Below, piece by piece: positions 40,957-52,035 of a stretch of DNA of 64,000 nucleotides. How positions within the stretch are numbered: the first letter of the stretch is position 1; every line of letters begins with the position of its first letter. The stretch comes from Paramicrosporidium saccamoebae (lineage: Eukaryota; Rozellomycota), in NCBI GenBank assembly GCA_002794465.1, contig MTSL01000219.1:62001-126000 (forward strand), in the 5' to 3' direction. The notes beneath the pieces are model-generated. The model did no database searches and had not been told where the DNA came from. It saw nothing but the letters and a program-made list of their open reading frames with translations. The position numbers and the translations under genes were made by a program.

Positions 40957-41664
40957 ATGCAGACGGTTATTGTGACGGGTGCATCCAAAGGCATTGGAGC
41001 GGCAATCTGCAAGGTTCTGCGTAGTCGCGGTGTCCGAGTGATTGGGGTGGCTCGTTCGGCCAAATTGCTGCAAGAGGGAGATGTGGCGGGAGACGTTTCT
41101 GATCCAGAGACGGCACGACGTGTAGTCACACAGGCGGGTGATTCTCTGGTGGGACTAGTTCTCAATGCAGGAGTCATTACACCAGTTAGCAAGGTGATTG
41201 ACACGGACATTGCGCAGTTCAAGGCCACTTACGAGGTCAATCTGTTCAGCACCTTGTCGTGGATCCAGGCTGCCTTGCCGGCATTGCGCAAGAACAAAGG
41301 AAGACTTCTCTATGTGACCACAGAACTAGCAGGAATGGCCGGATTTGCCTGCTACGCCTCCAGCAAGGTGGCAATGAACTCGATGATTGCCACGCTGGCC
41401 GAGGAAGAGCGGGACGTTGTAATGTTGGCCGTGTCACCGGGTGTGGTTGCTACAGACATGTTTGGAGCAGCCTCTGAACTGGGAAAATCGACCCTGAGCA
41501 AGGAGCACCAGGAGTTTTTCAAGGCAATGAAAAAGTCGGATGAAGTTTCACAGCCCGAGACTGTAGCCGAGGTATTTACCAAATTGATTCTGTCTGCCAC
41601 CCCCGACAAATCCGGATCTTTCCTTACCTGGAAGAGTCCCTATATCCAAGGACTCCTCAAGTGA
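40957..41664 (+). CDS. Short-chain dehydrogenase/reductase, paralogue 2
   Basis: Close relative of the SDR at 38446: VTGASKGIGAAIC, GVARSAKLL, NAGVITPVSK, catalytic YASSKVAMN, then SPGVVATDM. The catalytic-strand Ser of paralogue 1 is Thr here (YVTTELAGM). It is shorter between the NADP site and the NAG motif, where the first copy has an insertion. The pair share the segment WIQAALPALR. Confidence 0.92.
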   Translation: MQTVIVTGASKGIGAAICKVLRSRGVRVIGVARSAKLLQEGDVAGDVSDPETARRVVTQAGDSLVGLVLNAGVITPVSKVIDTDIAQFKATYEVNLFSTLSWIQAALPALRKNKGRLLYVTTELAGMAGFACYASSKVAMNSMIATLAEEERDVVMLAVSPGVVATDMFGAASELGKSTLSKEHQEFFKAMKKSDEVSQPETVAEVFTKLILSATPDKSGSFLTWKSPYIQGLLK

Positions 41665-41826
41665 CGAATTTCCAAAAAAATGGCGAATAAATAAGTGCGA
41701 TAACCAGCTTGTAGTCTTGATTGCTCGATTGATTGACTGTATTGTTAGTTTGCGTTTGTAAGTCCACAACTCCAGTAACACTTTGAATCCCAATTCTGAT
41801 AACTAAGATTCAATGTCTCACAGTAC

Positions 41827-43774
41827 TCAACGGTCTTGGAGGTGCGTGTCTAGTACTCGGAATAGAACAAAATCAATTTGATTTTGACGGAACACGGCAT
41901 GCCAATTGCGCTGGGCATCGGACAGACGATCGTTGGTACTCTTCACCTCTACCAGTCGGTATGCACTACGGTCTGGTCGATACAATAGTAGATCAGGAAG
42001 GCCTGCGGAACTGTGACCATAATCTTCTGCCAAAACCCGAAGGAGGGGTGATAAAGCCGGTCCCAACGCGTGGCAAATATCCAATAAGGCATCCAGGGGA
42101 TATTCTTCCCACAGGACGCCCAGGGCCTGACAGCCATAAAAAGGATAATATGAATCAACAAGCAGCTGAGGAGCCGCTCCCTCGCCAATCTGCGTCAGAC
42201 GCGTCTCAATGGCCGTCTTTCGCACGCGATAAAAAGCATCGGTGCTGAGGTCGAGGGGGGCAGTCTGATAGGGTGTCTGGAACACATCGGGAGTATCTCC
42301 ATACAATATGTCCCAGAAACAGAGGGCAAATAACATGCGATAAACACGCGATTCGCAATGAAAACCACGCCAGCCTTGATCCATAAAATGCTCCAGGACT
42401 AAATCTTCTACCGAAACAAGAACATGCTGTTTGGAGAGATACAATAGCTTACGACCCGTAGTGCGAGTCGTTTCAGGGTCCGCATAAAGGGTCACCGTTT
42501 CGGGTGGTTCGTCCAGATCAAAGGACGTATGAGTAAGCTTACAAAGTCTTCGTTGTAGGGCGATGCGACTACCGGTGCGCACGTGAATGTCTTCCAAGGC
42601 CTCTTGACACTTTTTCAATGCCTCAGTCTTGCCGCCAACATGAGTTGCCAAATTGAGCACAAGTCGCTCCCACCATTTGCCACGATAACCCAGACAATAG
42701 ACATCCTGACCAAGCAAAATCTCCAGGATGCGGTTGGCTTCCTTATGGTTTTTGGCCTTTTCCAGGAAACCTACCAACGACGTCAGCATTCGTGTATACA
42801 CCCAACCCGCAGTATATCGTCGTAGAAAGTACGAATGCACCGTCTGTCCCGCTGCGTAGCTACTCTTCCAGTTCTCCAATACAGCTGCCAGTAGATCGGG
42901 CAGCAGATCGTCTGTCTCATCGCCTGCCAACATTTCGCTGACCGTCTTTTCGTATCGGATGGCCTCGTCATATGCAATCCAATCCGAACGACTGGAGAAC
43001 ACGGGCCCACTCTTTACCAGAACATAGGGCGGATATCTCTTTCTATTGAGGTCCGTCATAATGGCTGTGCTAAGATTGTTCTCTTCCTGTGCGGTCGAAT
43101 CCAGAAAGAATAGTCCAAAGATCCGTCGTAACGATTCAATGGCCATCGGTGGGATGCGCACCACCGGGCCTGCAAGACCTCGACCCAGCTCCATAATGCG
43201 TTCCGTCGCTTCATCGGCAATGGATTTCCTCGTCGGTCCAAAATTCAGTCGCTTTTGCTTTGATCGTCGGGTGGCCAGGATCTCGTGCCGTATCCGTTCT
43301 CTGTTCAATGCCGAGCCCAATTGTAATCTCAAGCTTTTGGCCAGACTCCTAAGTTCCTCCAATTGCAGAATATCCAGCATTTCTTCCGGTTCGGTGGGCT
43401 CCACTGCATTAATTAGAAAAATAGTGGATCTGCTTACGTTCGACCAAATTGGCCTCGGCTAGCACAGAGACGGCAGTGGGACAATTGCCAATGTCCTTGT
43501 ACTCTAATCTATCCACTCGGAACCATCCAATCTTTCGCAAATATAGCCTAAAGAACATGCGTTGTGCATCTCCCTCTAGTCTTTGTATCCTTGCTACCAA
43601 TCCAAGTTCCTCCTCGAGCAGAATATTGCCGTATGCATCCTCCACTGCTGTCAATATGGCCAGCAGGCTTTTCTGATAATATGACAATGACGGTTCATAT
43701 TGTGTGAGTTCACGAGACTCGTAGAATTCATGAGACTCGATGTGGGATTCACTCTTTTCATGGGGTGTATTCAT
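41827..43774 (-). CDS. FAN1: Fanconi-associated nuclease Fan1 (VRR-NUC)
   Basis: Structure-specific nuclease for interstrand crosslink repair. Exons 43438-43774 and 41827-43403; intron 34 nt. SAP-like and N-terminal region: YYQKSLLAILTAVEDAYGNI, then MFFRLYLRKIGWFRVDRLEY. TPR-like middle: RWWER-like GKWWERLVLNLATH. C-terminal VRR-NUC: GLPDLLLYRPDRSAYRLVEV, continuing KSTNDRLSDAQRNW, with the PD-(D/E)XK residues D, E and K in place. Lacks the UBZ finger of vertebrates, as in other fungi. Confidence 0.94.
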
Positions 43775-43837
43775 GCTTGCAACCCGCCTATATATACGCA
43801 ATTATATCCATAAATATACTAGTAGTTATCCCGTAAC

Positions 43838-43925
43838 CATCCCCGTAGTTATCCCCCGTGATTATTCCCGTAGTTATCCCCGTAATTATTCCCGTAGTTA
43901 TCCCCCGTAATTATTCCCGTAGTTA
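43838..43925. repeat. Tandem repeats of ccgtagttatccccgtaattatt type
   Basis: Imperfect repeats of about 13-26 bp alternating agttatccc and attattccc blocks after each ccgta. They overlap the 3' end of the small membrane-protein gene and lie in the promoter of FAN1. Confidence 0.8.
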
Positions 43926-44273
43926 CGCTCGCTACTCTCCTCATTAATGCACTCATTACTTCACTTATTACTACACTTGCTGATTGTCTACAGTTTATAT
44001 GATATATGCACATTACACTCCTCCAAAGCTGTTTCGTCGTTGCAGATTGGCATGGGCCCGAGAAAACAGACCAGGCAACGACTATGCAATTAAAACACGA
44101 CCGTGGTACAAGGTCCATTTGGTGGGTCACCAGATTGTTGGCGGTGGCATAAATGACCAAATAGGCCGCCAGGATAATCAGTAGGGCGATTCCCGTGTTC
44201 TACGCAGTCACAGTGGTGAGAGGGGCGGTACCCAATCCATGCTTGTCGACCACTCTTCCGAATCACACCCCAT
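43849..44273 (-). CDS. Small membrane protein, unknown
   Basis: Not recognised. Exons 44232-44273 and 43849-44199; intron 32 nt. It begins MGCDSEEWSTSMDW, then one hydrophobic helix (GIALLIILAAYLVIYATA) after the junction and perhaps a second weaker one (FNCIVVAWSVFSG). The first Gly-Cys could be a lipidation site, which is speculation. The tail ends in NYG/D repeats encoded by a tandem repeat, so the last 30 residues may be 3' flank read through. Sits between FAN1 and ASH2L on the same strand. Confidence 0.5.
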
Positions 44274-44306
44274 GCGATAAGTAACAACTATCCTCGTCTG
44301 TAATGC

Positions 44307-45569
44307 TCACGATTCCAGGACACTGACGGGTTGTATGTTGTCGGGAGGGTATTGGAAATGCGGCCCCAGATTGAGTTGTACACAGGCACCACCATAGACG
44401 GAAACTGCCGGATAGTATTTTGCATGGTATATGGATTTGAAGGCGGAGCCGTATTGTTGACCATTAACGCTGAAACTGATGCTTCCCTGCTCCAAAATGT
44501 CCTGTCGCACATGATACTGACCAAACTTGAAGGGCGGATATTCTTCTTCAATTTCTGCTCGAAGATGTTCTGCAAATTGCGGCTGTTCGACGGATGGAAT
44601 ATCGAGAAGAACACCAATGACGGCACCAGAGAGGATGGGTGCGGCATAAGGTTTGGGACGGCCGCAATGCACAGAAGCTCCGTCTGAGCTGCAGATAGCA
44701 TAGCCATATTCGTCATAGCCCACAGATGCCTGAGTGGCAGCCAGGATCTGAGCCAGTCCTACCCGTACATGGCCATCCTGTGGTGTATGAAATGTAATCT
44801 CAAAATACCATCGTCCTCCACGATCGATTCCGTGGGTGGTTCGGGCTACACGATAGCCTCCATCACCCCCCACATTCCATTGATCAATGCGCAATTCAGG
44901 AGCAGTGTGGGTGGGGAGACGAGAGATGCTGACGGGACCGGGTGGATTGGGACGATCAAAGTCCAAATTGCTAAACACAAAGGACGCCGCTAGCTGACGC
45001 ATTTGTTTTCTTAGCCTACGGGCCTGTGAGGACGCCTCATTGTCCTGTTCTGCCTCTTTGCGACGAGAACTGGCCCGCTGTAGCGGTTTGAGGGTTCCGT
45101 CTGGAAGGATTTCGTAATCGGCCTCCCGCGTCTGAACTGCCTCTACCTCGGACGGTGGCACCTTATCAATGAGCGTCCAAAAGCCGTTGAGAGTACGGCC
45201 CAGCTCTTTGCCACTCTGAAAACGTGTACCCGAATAAGTGGATAGGGCAGCCACTACGGATGTCTGCCAATTGCCGCTTCGGTCACGGTCCCACAACAGT
45301 CCCCAATACTGTTCGATTTCGTCACAAATGCTGCGCCAATGGAAAAACTTGAGACCTTCAATGCTGTGGGCTGAGGGATGGGCCTCAATCAACTGGTACA
45401 GCAACAGGTGCACCACATCCACCCAAGTGACATGCAGACGCGCCAAAGTCTCTCCCTCACCACACTCATTGCACGTGTATCGGAGGAATGAGTCACACGG
45501 CAAAAGGGCCAACGCACAAAACGCACTGTCTTCTGTCACCTTTCCGCATTTGTGACACGTCAATTTCAT
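44307..45569 (-). CDS. ASH2: COMPASS subunit Ash2/Bre2 (WH-SPRY)
   Basis: Histone H3K4 methyltransferase subunit. Single exon, 420 residues. The N-terminal zinc-binding part has CHKCGK and CNECGE motifs, then a winged-helix block (DEIEQYWGLLWDRDRSGNWQ). The SPRY domain has DQWNVGGDGGYRVARTTHGI, GRWYFEITFHTPQDGHVRVG, SVGYDEYGYAICSSDG and a long loop in the second half. The tail NLGPHFQYPPD matches the Ash2L C-terminus. The PHD-like zinc finger plus SPRY arrangement is animal-like; yeast Bre2 lacks the finger. Confidence 0.9.
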   Translation of the reverse strand: MKLTCHKCGKVTEDSAFCALALLPCDSFLRYTCNECGEGETLARLHVTWVDVVHLLLYQLIEAHPSAHSIEGLKFFHWRSICDEIEQYWGLLWDRDRSGNWQTSVVAALSTYSGTRFQSGKELGRTLNGFWTLIDKVPPSEVEAVQTREADYEILPDGTLKPLQRASSRRKEAEQDNEASSQARRLRKQMRQLAASFVFSNLDFDRPNPPGPVSISRLPTHTAPELRIDQWNVGGDGGYRVARTTHGIDRGGRWYFEITFHTPQDGHVRVGLAQILAATQASVGYDEYGYAICSSDGASVHCGRPKPYAAPILSGAVIGVLLDIPSVEQPQFAEHLRAEIEEEYPPFKFGQYHVRQDILEQGSISFSVNGQQYGSAFKSIYHAKYYPAVSVYGGACVQLNLGPHFQYPPDNIQPVSVLES

Positions 45570-45637
45570 GCGTCTTCCCGTAGTCGCACAGTCATTGGCT
45601 CAATATCAGAGGGTATGATTGGCCGAGGGCAGAACCA

Positions 45638-47640
45638 ATGAAAAGAGAGTCGCAGTCCGATATAGGGCGAATCAGCGGATCGATTGGGGGCTATTGTGGA
45701 ATGGGATTGTTGCGCTTCATAGCCATCCCAGTGAGACGACTGCTTCATGACGACACACTTGCAGGCGCGATCCTGGAAAAGGGCACGTCTGCCTCCACAT
45801 TGTGGGGCGTCTTTTCGGAACACGCCACGGTATGTTCTGATGGGTAATTGTTGATCGATAGGGTGGCTCAGTGTGGACCATTGGAGCAATCGTAGGTGCG
45901 GCCCTGGCGTTGGTGGCAATGCTCGTGGGGTTATCCTTTGTGGTTATCCCGTTTCAGACGCTGCGCAATTGGCAGAAGCGACGCATCGGCGGTGCTGCGC
46001 AGACACGTCGATTTCAATTCTGTTGGCTCGTTCTGTTGGGTGTGGCGGTAGCAGTGACAGCTGACGCGGTATGGAGCAATGTCACAGCATTTGGATTATA
46101 TGGCGGAGCGGAGCAGACGCTAAGAATGATTGATACAGTCCATAGCCACGCCGGCGTTCTAACAAAGGCCGCCTTGGCCACGGAACGGTTTGTCACTGGC
46201 ATCCAAGGCTCTGTGATCAGTGCTGCCACAGGTGGAAAGGATCTGCAACCCGCCCTCAAACTCGTCGAGGAATATGCCACCGATGTTGATTCATTTGCTA
46301 ATTTCCTAAAATATAACGTGTCCTTCCTCACTGAGCGGCTGAGCGACTCCCAGCTGCCGAGTGATAAACTCCAGACGATGCAGCAGATGCTCAAAGATGT
46401 GGGCGACAGTGAGGCTCTTGGAAAGCTTGCAAAACTCTCCGAGGCAATGAAAAATATGCGTGGCGAGACGCTGAATGGTCTCGGAAACCTCGCCAGTTTC
46501 TGGCCCGACCTCGAGCCCACGCGGCTGCACATTGTCGAGTTGGGTGAACGTCTGCAGAGCACCGAGATGGTTCGTTTCCTGTGGGTATTTTTCGTGTTAT
46601 TCCTCTTTGTCGGAATTGTAGCCGCAGGACTGCAATTCTTCCGCATGAAGCGTTTCCGTATTGTCATGTGCTGCATGACAGCTGTTGCATTAATGCTGTC
46701 CCTAATGTATCTGGGTCATGCCTTCCATTTGGTCAGCGGCACATTGCTCGGCGCCTTTTGTGATGCATTAACTGGCGATGGCACACAGAAGCCTCTCCTG
46801 TTGCCCGTCTCAGATACATTTTCGCTCGACCTGGCCAAGGTAAATCACATGGCCAGCAGCTGCAGTGCCGGCCATGACATGATGAGTGCTCTACTGAGTG
46901 CCTATGCTACTGACGATAAGCAGCTGCAGAACATTAATCCACTTGTCACATTGGATCCACGGGCACAGGAGGTCATTATCAAGACGCCGTTGGCCACGGT
47001 TAACTTTGCCGTCAAGGACCGACAGGTAGACTACAAGGCCGCGTTAGACAAGGCAGTTGATGGATTCGTCTCAACCACTGCCGACCAAGTTGGCAAACTC
47101 AATGCCACATCCGTCAAGAAGATGGTGGAGGGTGCTCAATTGCTGTCCGAGTTGGACTATAGCGGACTCACGGACACTTTGCAAATGCTCAGTCTCCTCC
47201 TCGCCACTGCTGACAGTGTGTCCTCGCCTGTTGATCTGATGCTGAAAAATTTCAAGGTTACTGCCCGTAGTCATATTGACCGGATCAAAGCACTCCTTGC
47301 CGCTCTGAAGACCCAATCGGCGACCATCTATCCTGCCGCCAAGGCTCTCTCTCTCCATCTTGATAATGCACAACAGAATCCCACCGAGTTTCTTGCGGGT
47401 CTACAACGTACCTTAAAGGCAGACGTTGCCCAATTTGTGGCCGACACGTTACAGCCTGCCATGAACTGTCAGAAGACTGGTGCGGTTGTAGAGGGTGCCT
47501 TTGGTACTGTCTGCTCCGCAGCGGGTGCTCTCCAAGCACTCTTTTTGGCCTTTGGGATCCTCATCAATATGGCCATTGCGTTTTGTATTATGCTGCTTAT
47601 TTGTAGAAAGTTTAGCGATATCCATACTGAGGCTGAATAA
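45638..47640 (+). CDS. Five-TM membrane protein with two large loops, copy A
   Basis: Exons 45638-45829 and 45862-47640; intron 32 nt. Predicted spans: TIGAIVGAALALVAMLVGLS, CWLVLLGVAVAVTADAVW, LWVFFVLFLFVGIVAAGLQF, MCCMTAVALMLSLMYLGHA and LFLAFGILINMAIAFCIMLL. Loops of about 160 residues (2-3) and 270 residues (4-5) are helical and contain N-x-S/T sites. A Cys pair lies just before the last span. Topology equals prominin/CD133 and resembles Tweety or fungal Prm1, but I see no clear sequence match. A second protein of this design is at 55754-58130. Starts 68 bp from ASH2. Confidence 0.75.
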
Positions 47641-47772
47641 ACCATCAATTTAGTATATCGTGCTGAAATGTGTAACAAGTTTATGAGAGTATATCCATTG
47701 ATCATTGATCAAGGTTAAGACTCGAGATTCTAATAGTCTTTACCACAATCCCCAATACAAGGGCCTTACTAC

Positions 47773-47831
47773 AAACCCAAACCCAGACCCAGACCCAAAT
47801 CTAAACCTAAACCTAGACCTAGACTTAAACC
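47773..47831. repeat. Degenerate telomere-like hexamer repeats
   Basis: About ten C-rich hexamers (acccaa, accc ag, cctaaa, cctaga), close to CCCTAA-type telomere units, just beyond the stop of the AAA ATPase gene. Confidence 0.7.
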
Positions 47832-47834
47832 TCG

Positions 47835-49872
47835 CTAGTAACACAGATCGGAGGGCTCTATCCGATCATGTCCTCGTCCAATGGCACAGAGAGCCGCTTC
47901 TTGGATCAGCTGTTTCAAATCGGCACCCGAAGATCCCACAGTATTATCGGCAATGGCTCCCAAATCGATACTTTTGTCAATGGGGGTGTGCTGGAGGATC
48001 TTTTGAAGAATGTCTAACCGATCATTGCGTTCTGGGAGGGGAATATGCACCAGTCGGTCAAATCGGCCCGGTCTCAGTAGGGCAGCGTCAATGGCGTTCA
48101 ATCGGTTAGTGGCTCCCAATACCACTACTCCCCGCATCGTCTCAATGCCGTCCATCTCGTTTAGCAGAGTGGAGAGTACTCGTTCTTGTACCATGTCGCC
48201 GTGTCCTCTTTTCCCCACTAGGGCGTCTACTTCGTCAATAAAGATAAGCGATGGGGCCGTTTGACGGGCACTAAGGAACACTTGACGCACCAAACGCTCC
48301 GCTTCGCCCACATATGCCGAGAACACGGCGGCTCCGCTGAGAGAATAGAAGGAAAAGGAGCCGCGACTGGCCAGGATCTTGGCAATGGTCGTTTTGCTGC
48401 ATCCCGGAGGACCATACAGGAGTACTCCACGGGGCTGCTGCAGGCCGAGTCTTGAAAAGGCCTCTTTATGTTGCAACGGCCATTCAATGGCTCTCTGAAG
48501 CTCCATCTTGATAGTTGCCATCCCTCCCAAATCATCCCAATCCAGACCGCCTTCCACTGGCACTCGGTATTCTCTAATCAGAGAGGGAGTCATCCCCGCC
48601 AGTGCTTTGTTAGCATCATCTCCAGTAATCCGTACAGTCCTAGTAGACTCATCTTGACTACCAATTCCTCCACCTTTTCGCTTTACACATTCCAACACAA
48701 TTGCTCTTGTCAGAGCTGCAAGATCGGCTGCCACATATCCAATCGTTCTTTTGGCAAGCTCTTCAACAAGCGCAATATCGACTTCAGGAAGCATGTTCAG
48801 CAACATGGTTTGTCTCATTTCTGTATCAGGTGGGTGGATGACAATCTCACGGTCAAATCTACCAGGCCTCCTCAGCGCTGGATCTAGGACATTTGGTCGG
48901 TTTGTTGCGCCAATAATAAGCAAATTACCTCTTCGGCCCTCTGCTCCGTCCATTAGAGTCAACAGCTGCGCGAGCAAACGGACCTGACTCTGATCAGATC
49001 CCGAATCTCTTTTGCATCCAATAGAGTCCTAAATATTTAGCAAGATGGGGAGTTTACAATCTCATCCAAGAATAAAACACAGCACTTGTGGGCGGCCGCA
49101 TCTTCAAAAACTTTTCTCAGATTGGCTTCGCTTTGTCCCAGTAGGGGAGAGACTATTTCTGGTCCATTCATAACCACCAACGGCACGTTAAACTCTCTGC
49201 ACAAACATCGTACCAAATGTGTCTTTCCTACTCCCGGCGGGCCCGACATGAGTACCCCGCGTGGGATATTCCAAACTCCCTTTAGCACTGCCACGAGCAT
49301 CTCTCTCAACATGGAATATGCTCCATTATCGCTAACGTTCAACGACTCCCCCTCCTCCTTGATTTGGATTTCTATACATGTTGCTGCATCAATTGCACGC
49401 GGCTCCTCTGAATCACACTCTACCCTTAGTGCTTCACTCAACTGACAGCCATCCCAAACTAGCCGACCAAGCAAATCCAGACGGTCCACGGTAGAGTTTA
49501 GGATAATCTTTGAAATGGCCGGTGGGGCTTTGCACCATATTCTTCCTACTGCGCAGAGGCCCTCCTGGATTTTATCACCTTTCCTCCCCTCATATGAAGG
49601 GCTATGTAGTTGAATAAATGACTGGTGCAGACTGACAGCTGGAAACGGGTGCACCATATAGACCTACGTTCAATGAACCCTATTGCCTCGCTTACCTTGT
49701 CATTTGTAACTAATTCGATAATGCTTCGATTATTAACAAGTTGCTTGCCTAATCTCCACCAGAGAGCCGGTGGCAAATATGCTCTTCCACAATGGGCTAT
49801 CCCCGAATCATCAAGTACTTGATATGGGTAATATTCATCCATTCCTCCATCCTGGTCACTACAACTGCGCAT
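47835..49872 (-). CDS. AAA ATPase of the Cdc48 family, AFG2B/SPATA5L1-like
   Basis: Double-AAA ATPase of ribosome biogenesis type. Exons about 49659-49872, 49058-49629 and 47835-49028; introns 29 nt each. D1: GVLMSGPPGVGKTHLVRCLC, then GPEIVSPLLGQSEANLRKVF. D2: [54 protein letters not shown]. The GPPGCSKT loop in D2 is typical of AFG2 (SPATA5/SPATA5L1) proteins. The short spacing and N-terminal domain suit SPATA5L1 better than AFG2A. The D1 Walker B is split by the intron (LFLDEI...DSIGCKRD). Confidence 0.83.
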
Positions 49873-50010
49873 TTACTAATCCTCGACTGCACAGCAAACC
49901 TTTGACTTTACGCCGTAATCTTTGACACGGTATACATTAAATCTCATTACTATCATGGACCTTCAACCTCAGTGTTGAACACACATGTTTATTAACATTC
50001 ACAATGAAAA

Positions 50011-50847
50011 TTATAGTGGAGTGGTTGATTGCGCCTTGTTTGCAATCAAATCATTCACTGCAATGACTGCCCTCGCCAATGCACTCACATACACCATGGC
50101 CATTTGGTCATTTGTCTTTACAGTCAGCGCCATCTTGGACGTCCGACTGTGCACATCAGGCAACAGGTTAAACATGTCCTGTGCCCCACCCACAATCTCC
50201 TGACGAACCGGAAGTCGGCCCTCCACTACGGCCTGCAAATAGGCATCCAAGTCGCCCAGCTGTGCATCCAATTCTGCCAGACTTTTGATTTTCGTGGAAA
50301 CGGCATGAGTCAACGAGCCAGAGGGTCCACGAAGGTCGCGCAACAAATGCTCCACACCTACTGCTTCCGGTTCGTCAGCCTCGAGGAATGAGGGGACATG
50401 GGCAAAGGTGGGCGGCTGGGACGGATCCTCCTGCAGCGCATGATATGCCTGAACGGGCATTCCTCCGCTGCATTTGGCATCGATAATGCAGAGAACAGGC
50501 GACGTACAGTATTCGCGAAGAGTCGTGTGGATCTTTACATCCGAAGCCCGCAACTTTGGCCCGCTGTGATACCATCCCACCGGACGCTCCTTTGCATTAA
50601 TCTTCTTGTACAACTCACTCATGTTCTCGAGGTAATTATGGTCAAGATACCAGACAGTCGGGTCCGCTTCGTTCTCCTCAAACGGCACGGCATACGAATT
50701 GGTAATGTGGACCGTGCGTCCCGTCCAATTTCCCAGCAGAATCCCAACCACCCGTTTTCCGGGTCCGAGTGCGGCCCTCTGGTAGTGGTCCACCACAGAA
50801 AGCAGCACCAGTGGATGGACGATAACTTGTTCCGGTGCGACTGCCAT
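50011..50847 (-). CDS. RPN8: 26S proteasome lid subunit Rpn8/PSMD7
   Basis: MPN-domain partner of Rpn11. Single exon, 278 residues. HPLVLLSVVDHYQRAALGPG, KRVVGILLGNWTGRTVHITN, SYAVPFEENEADPTVWYLDH, ERPVGWYHSGPKLRASDVKI all match. The catalytic JAMM His/Ser/Asp set is absent, as in all Rpn8. The C-terminal helices end NDLIANKAQ. Confidence 0.96.
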   Translation of the reverse strand: MAVAPEQVIVHPLVLLSVVDHYQRAALGPGKRVVGILLGNWTGRTVHITNSYAVPFEENEADPTVWYLDHNYLENMSELYKKINAKERPVGWYHSGPKLRASDVKIHTTLREYCTSPVLCIIDAKCSGGMPVQAYHALQEDPSQPPTFAHVPSFLEADEPEAVGVEHLLRDLRGPSGSLTHAVSTKIKSLAELDAQLGDLDAYLQAVVEGRLPVRQEIVGGAQDMFNLLPDVHSRTSKMALTVKTNDQMAMVYVSALARAVIAVNDLIANKAQSTTPL

Positions 50848-50885
50848 CCGATATGTTTAATACAATTATTCTTTAACCTGATTTA

Positions 50886-51857
50886 TTACGTCTTGAGGGT
50901 TTTTTGGTGATCCCGAACAAGTCGCTTGTAGAATGACTCCAAAACTAACGCCAAAAACACCACTCCCACGCAGAGCCACTGGGACAGTCGCATCCGATGC
51001 TGGAACCAGAGCAGACTGAGTAGGATGGTGAAGAGCTTTCTGGTAACAGTGATGGTCACCAGAGAAAGGGAGCCGAAATGTTCGAGAGTGTAGAAGACGA
51101 ATACCTGGCCAAGGGCGCCGCAGAGACCAAAGAGGGCCACATCTCCCCTGACGGTGGGATAGTTGCGGGCAAAGGCAAGGGCCGCTGAGAATTCGTGATT
51201 CCACGGATTCAGAAGGAGATACAGAAAGAGAAAGATGGACGAGAACAGATGCATGAAGAACATCATCTGCGGACCATACAACCGATGGTCAATAAACATC
51301 TTGTCCTGCCAGCTATTTGTTGCTCCGTCCACCATTAAATTAATCAGCAGCAGGAGTAGTCCGTATAGAGAATTGGCCCCGCCTCGTCCTCCCTCCTTCT
51401 CAAAGAGCATGAAGCCAGACACACCGGCCGTAATCATGGCTACACTGACATATTTGTACCACTCAAATTTGCGTCGATATACGACAAAGTTCATCAGCAT
51501 GACGGGGATTAGCTTGCACGACTTTCCCAATATCATAGTTGGATAATTGATGTGACGTAGGGCCTCATATCCAAAGGGAGACCCAAGACATCCCGTCAAG
51601 GCTACGCGTGCATACTGTTTCAAGACGGACGGAGAACACGGTCCGAGGGTGCGACGCTGGAGACGGAGAACTGAGTAGGCGACAAAGACGCAGGCAATAG
51701 ACTGGATGAGGTTGAGAACGAGGAAGAAACGGAACCGGCCGTGGCTGCCGTCAATGACTGAGACGTAATCAAGAGTGCTGATCCTCTCCTGCAACACTCC
51801 CCAAGTCAGGAAGAACAAATAGATGCCAGCTGCACAGAACAGTAGCTGTCCCACCAT
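50886..51857 (-). CDS. HUT1: ER UDP-galactose transporter homologue Hut1/SLC35B1
   Basis: Nucleotide-sugar/ATP-ADP exchanger of the ER. I use the Met at 51857 (MVGQLLFCAAGIYLFFLTWG); the open frame continues 29 codons upstream. About ten hydrophobic spans. GKSCKLIPVMLMNFVVYRRK, YGLLLLLINLMVDGATNSWQ, TITVTRKLFTILLSLLWFQH and the dilysine-like tail KTLKT match SLC35B1. Single exon. Confidence 0.94.
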   Translation of the reverse strand: MVGQLLFCAAGIYLFFLTWGVLQERISTLDYVSVIDGSHGRFRFFLVLNLIQSIACVFVAYSVLRLQRRTLGPCSPSVLKQYARVALTGCLGSPFGYEALRHINYPTMILGKSCKLIPVMLMNFVVYRRKFEWYKYVSVAMITAGVSGFMLFEKEGGRGGANSLYGLLLLLINLMVDGATNSWQDKMFIDHRLYGPQMMFFMHLFSSIFLFLYLLLNPWNHEFSAALAFARNYPTVRGDVALFGLCGALGQVFVFYTLEHFGSLSLVTITVTRKLFTILLSLLWFQHRMRLSQWLCVGVVFLALVLESFYKRLVRDHQKTLKT

Positions 51858-51982
51858 GGGTGACGTGCGACAGGGGAGGGCGCATGAAGAACTACCGAGT
51901 GTTATGTGGATGACTGTGAAAGAGTGTAATAATGATCCACACATGAAATGCAGTATCCGCCTTATCCACTTTATTCACCTTG

Positions 51983-52035
51983 TTCACATTATCCACATTA
52001 TCCCACACATTATCCACATTATCCCACACATTACA
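51983..52035. repeat. Short tandem repeats of attatccacattatcccacac
   Basis: Two full 21-bp units plus partial ones, all built from attatccc/attatcca blocks, between the choline-transporter-like stop (52094) and HUT1. Confidence 0.8.

Noticed and set aside
41949-43241. Several short frames on both strands within FAN1
   Set aside because: Shadows of the FAN1 coding frame without motifs of their own.
47773-48109. 135-codon + strand frame rich in Asn-Leu-Asp repeats
   Set aside because: It is the telomere-like repeat followed by antisense of the AAA ATPase.
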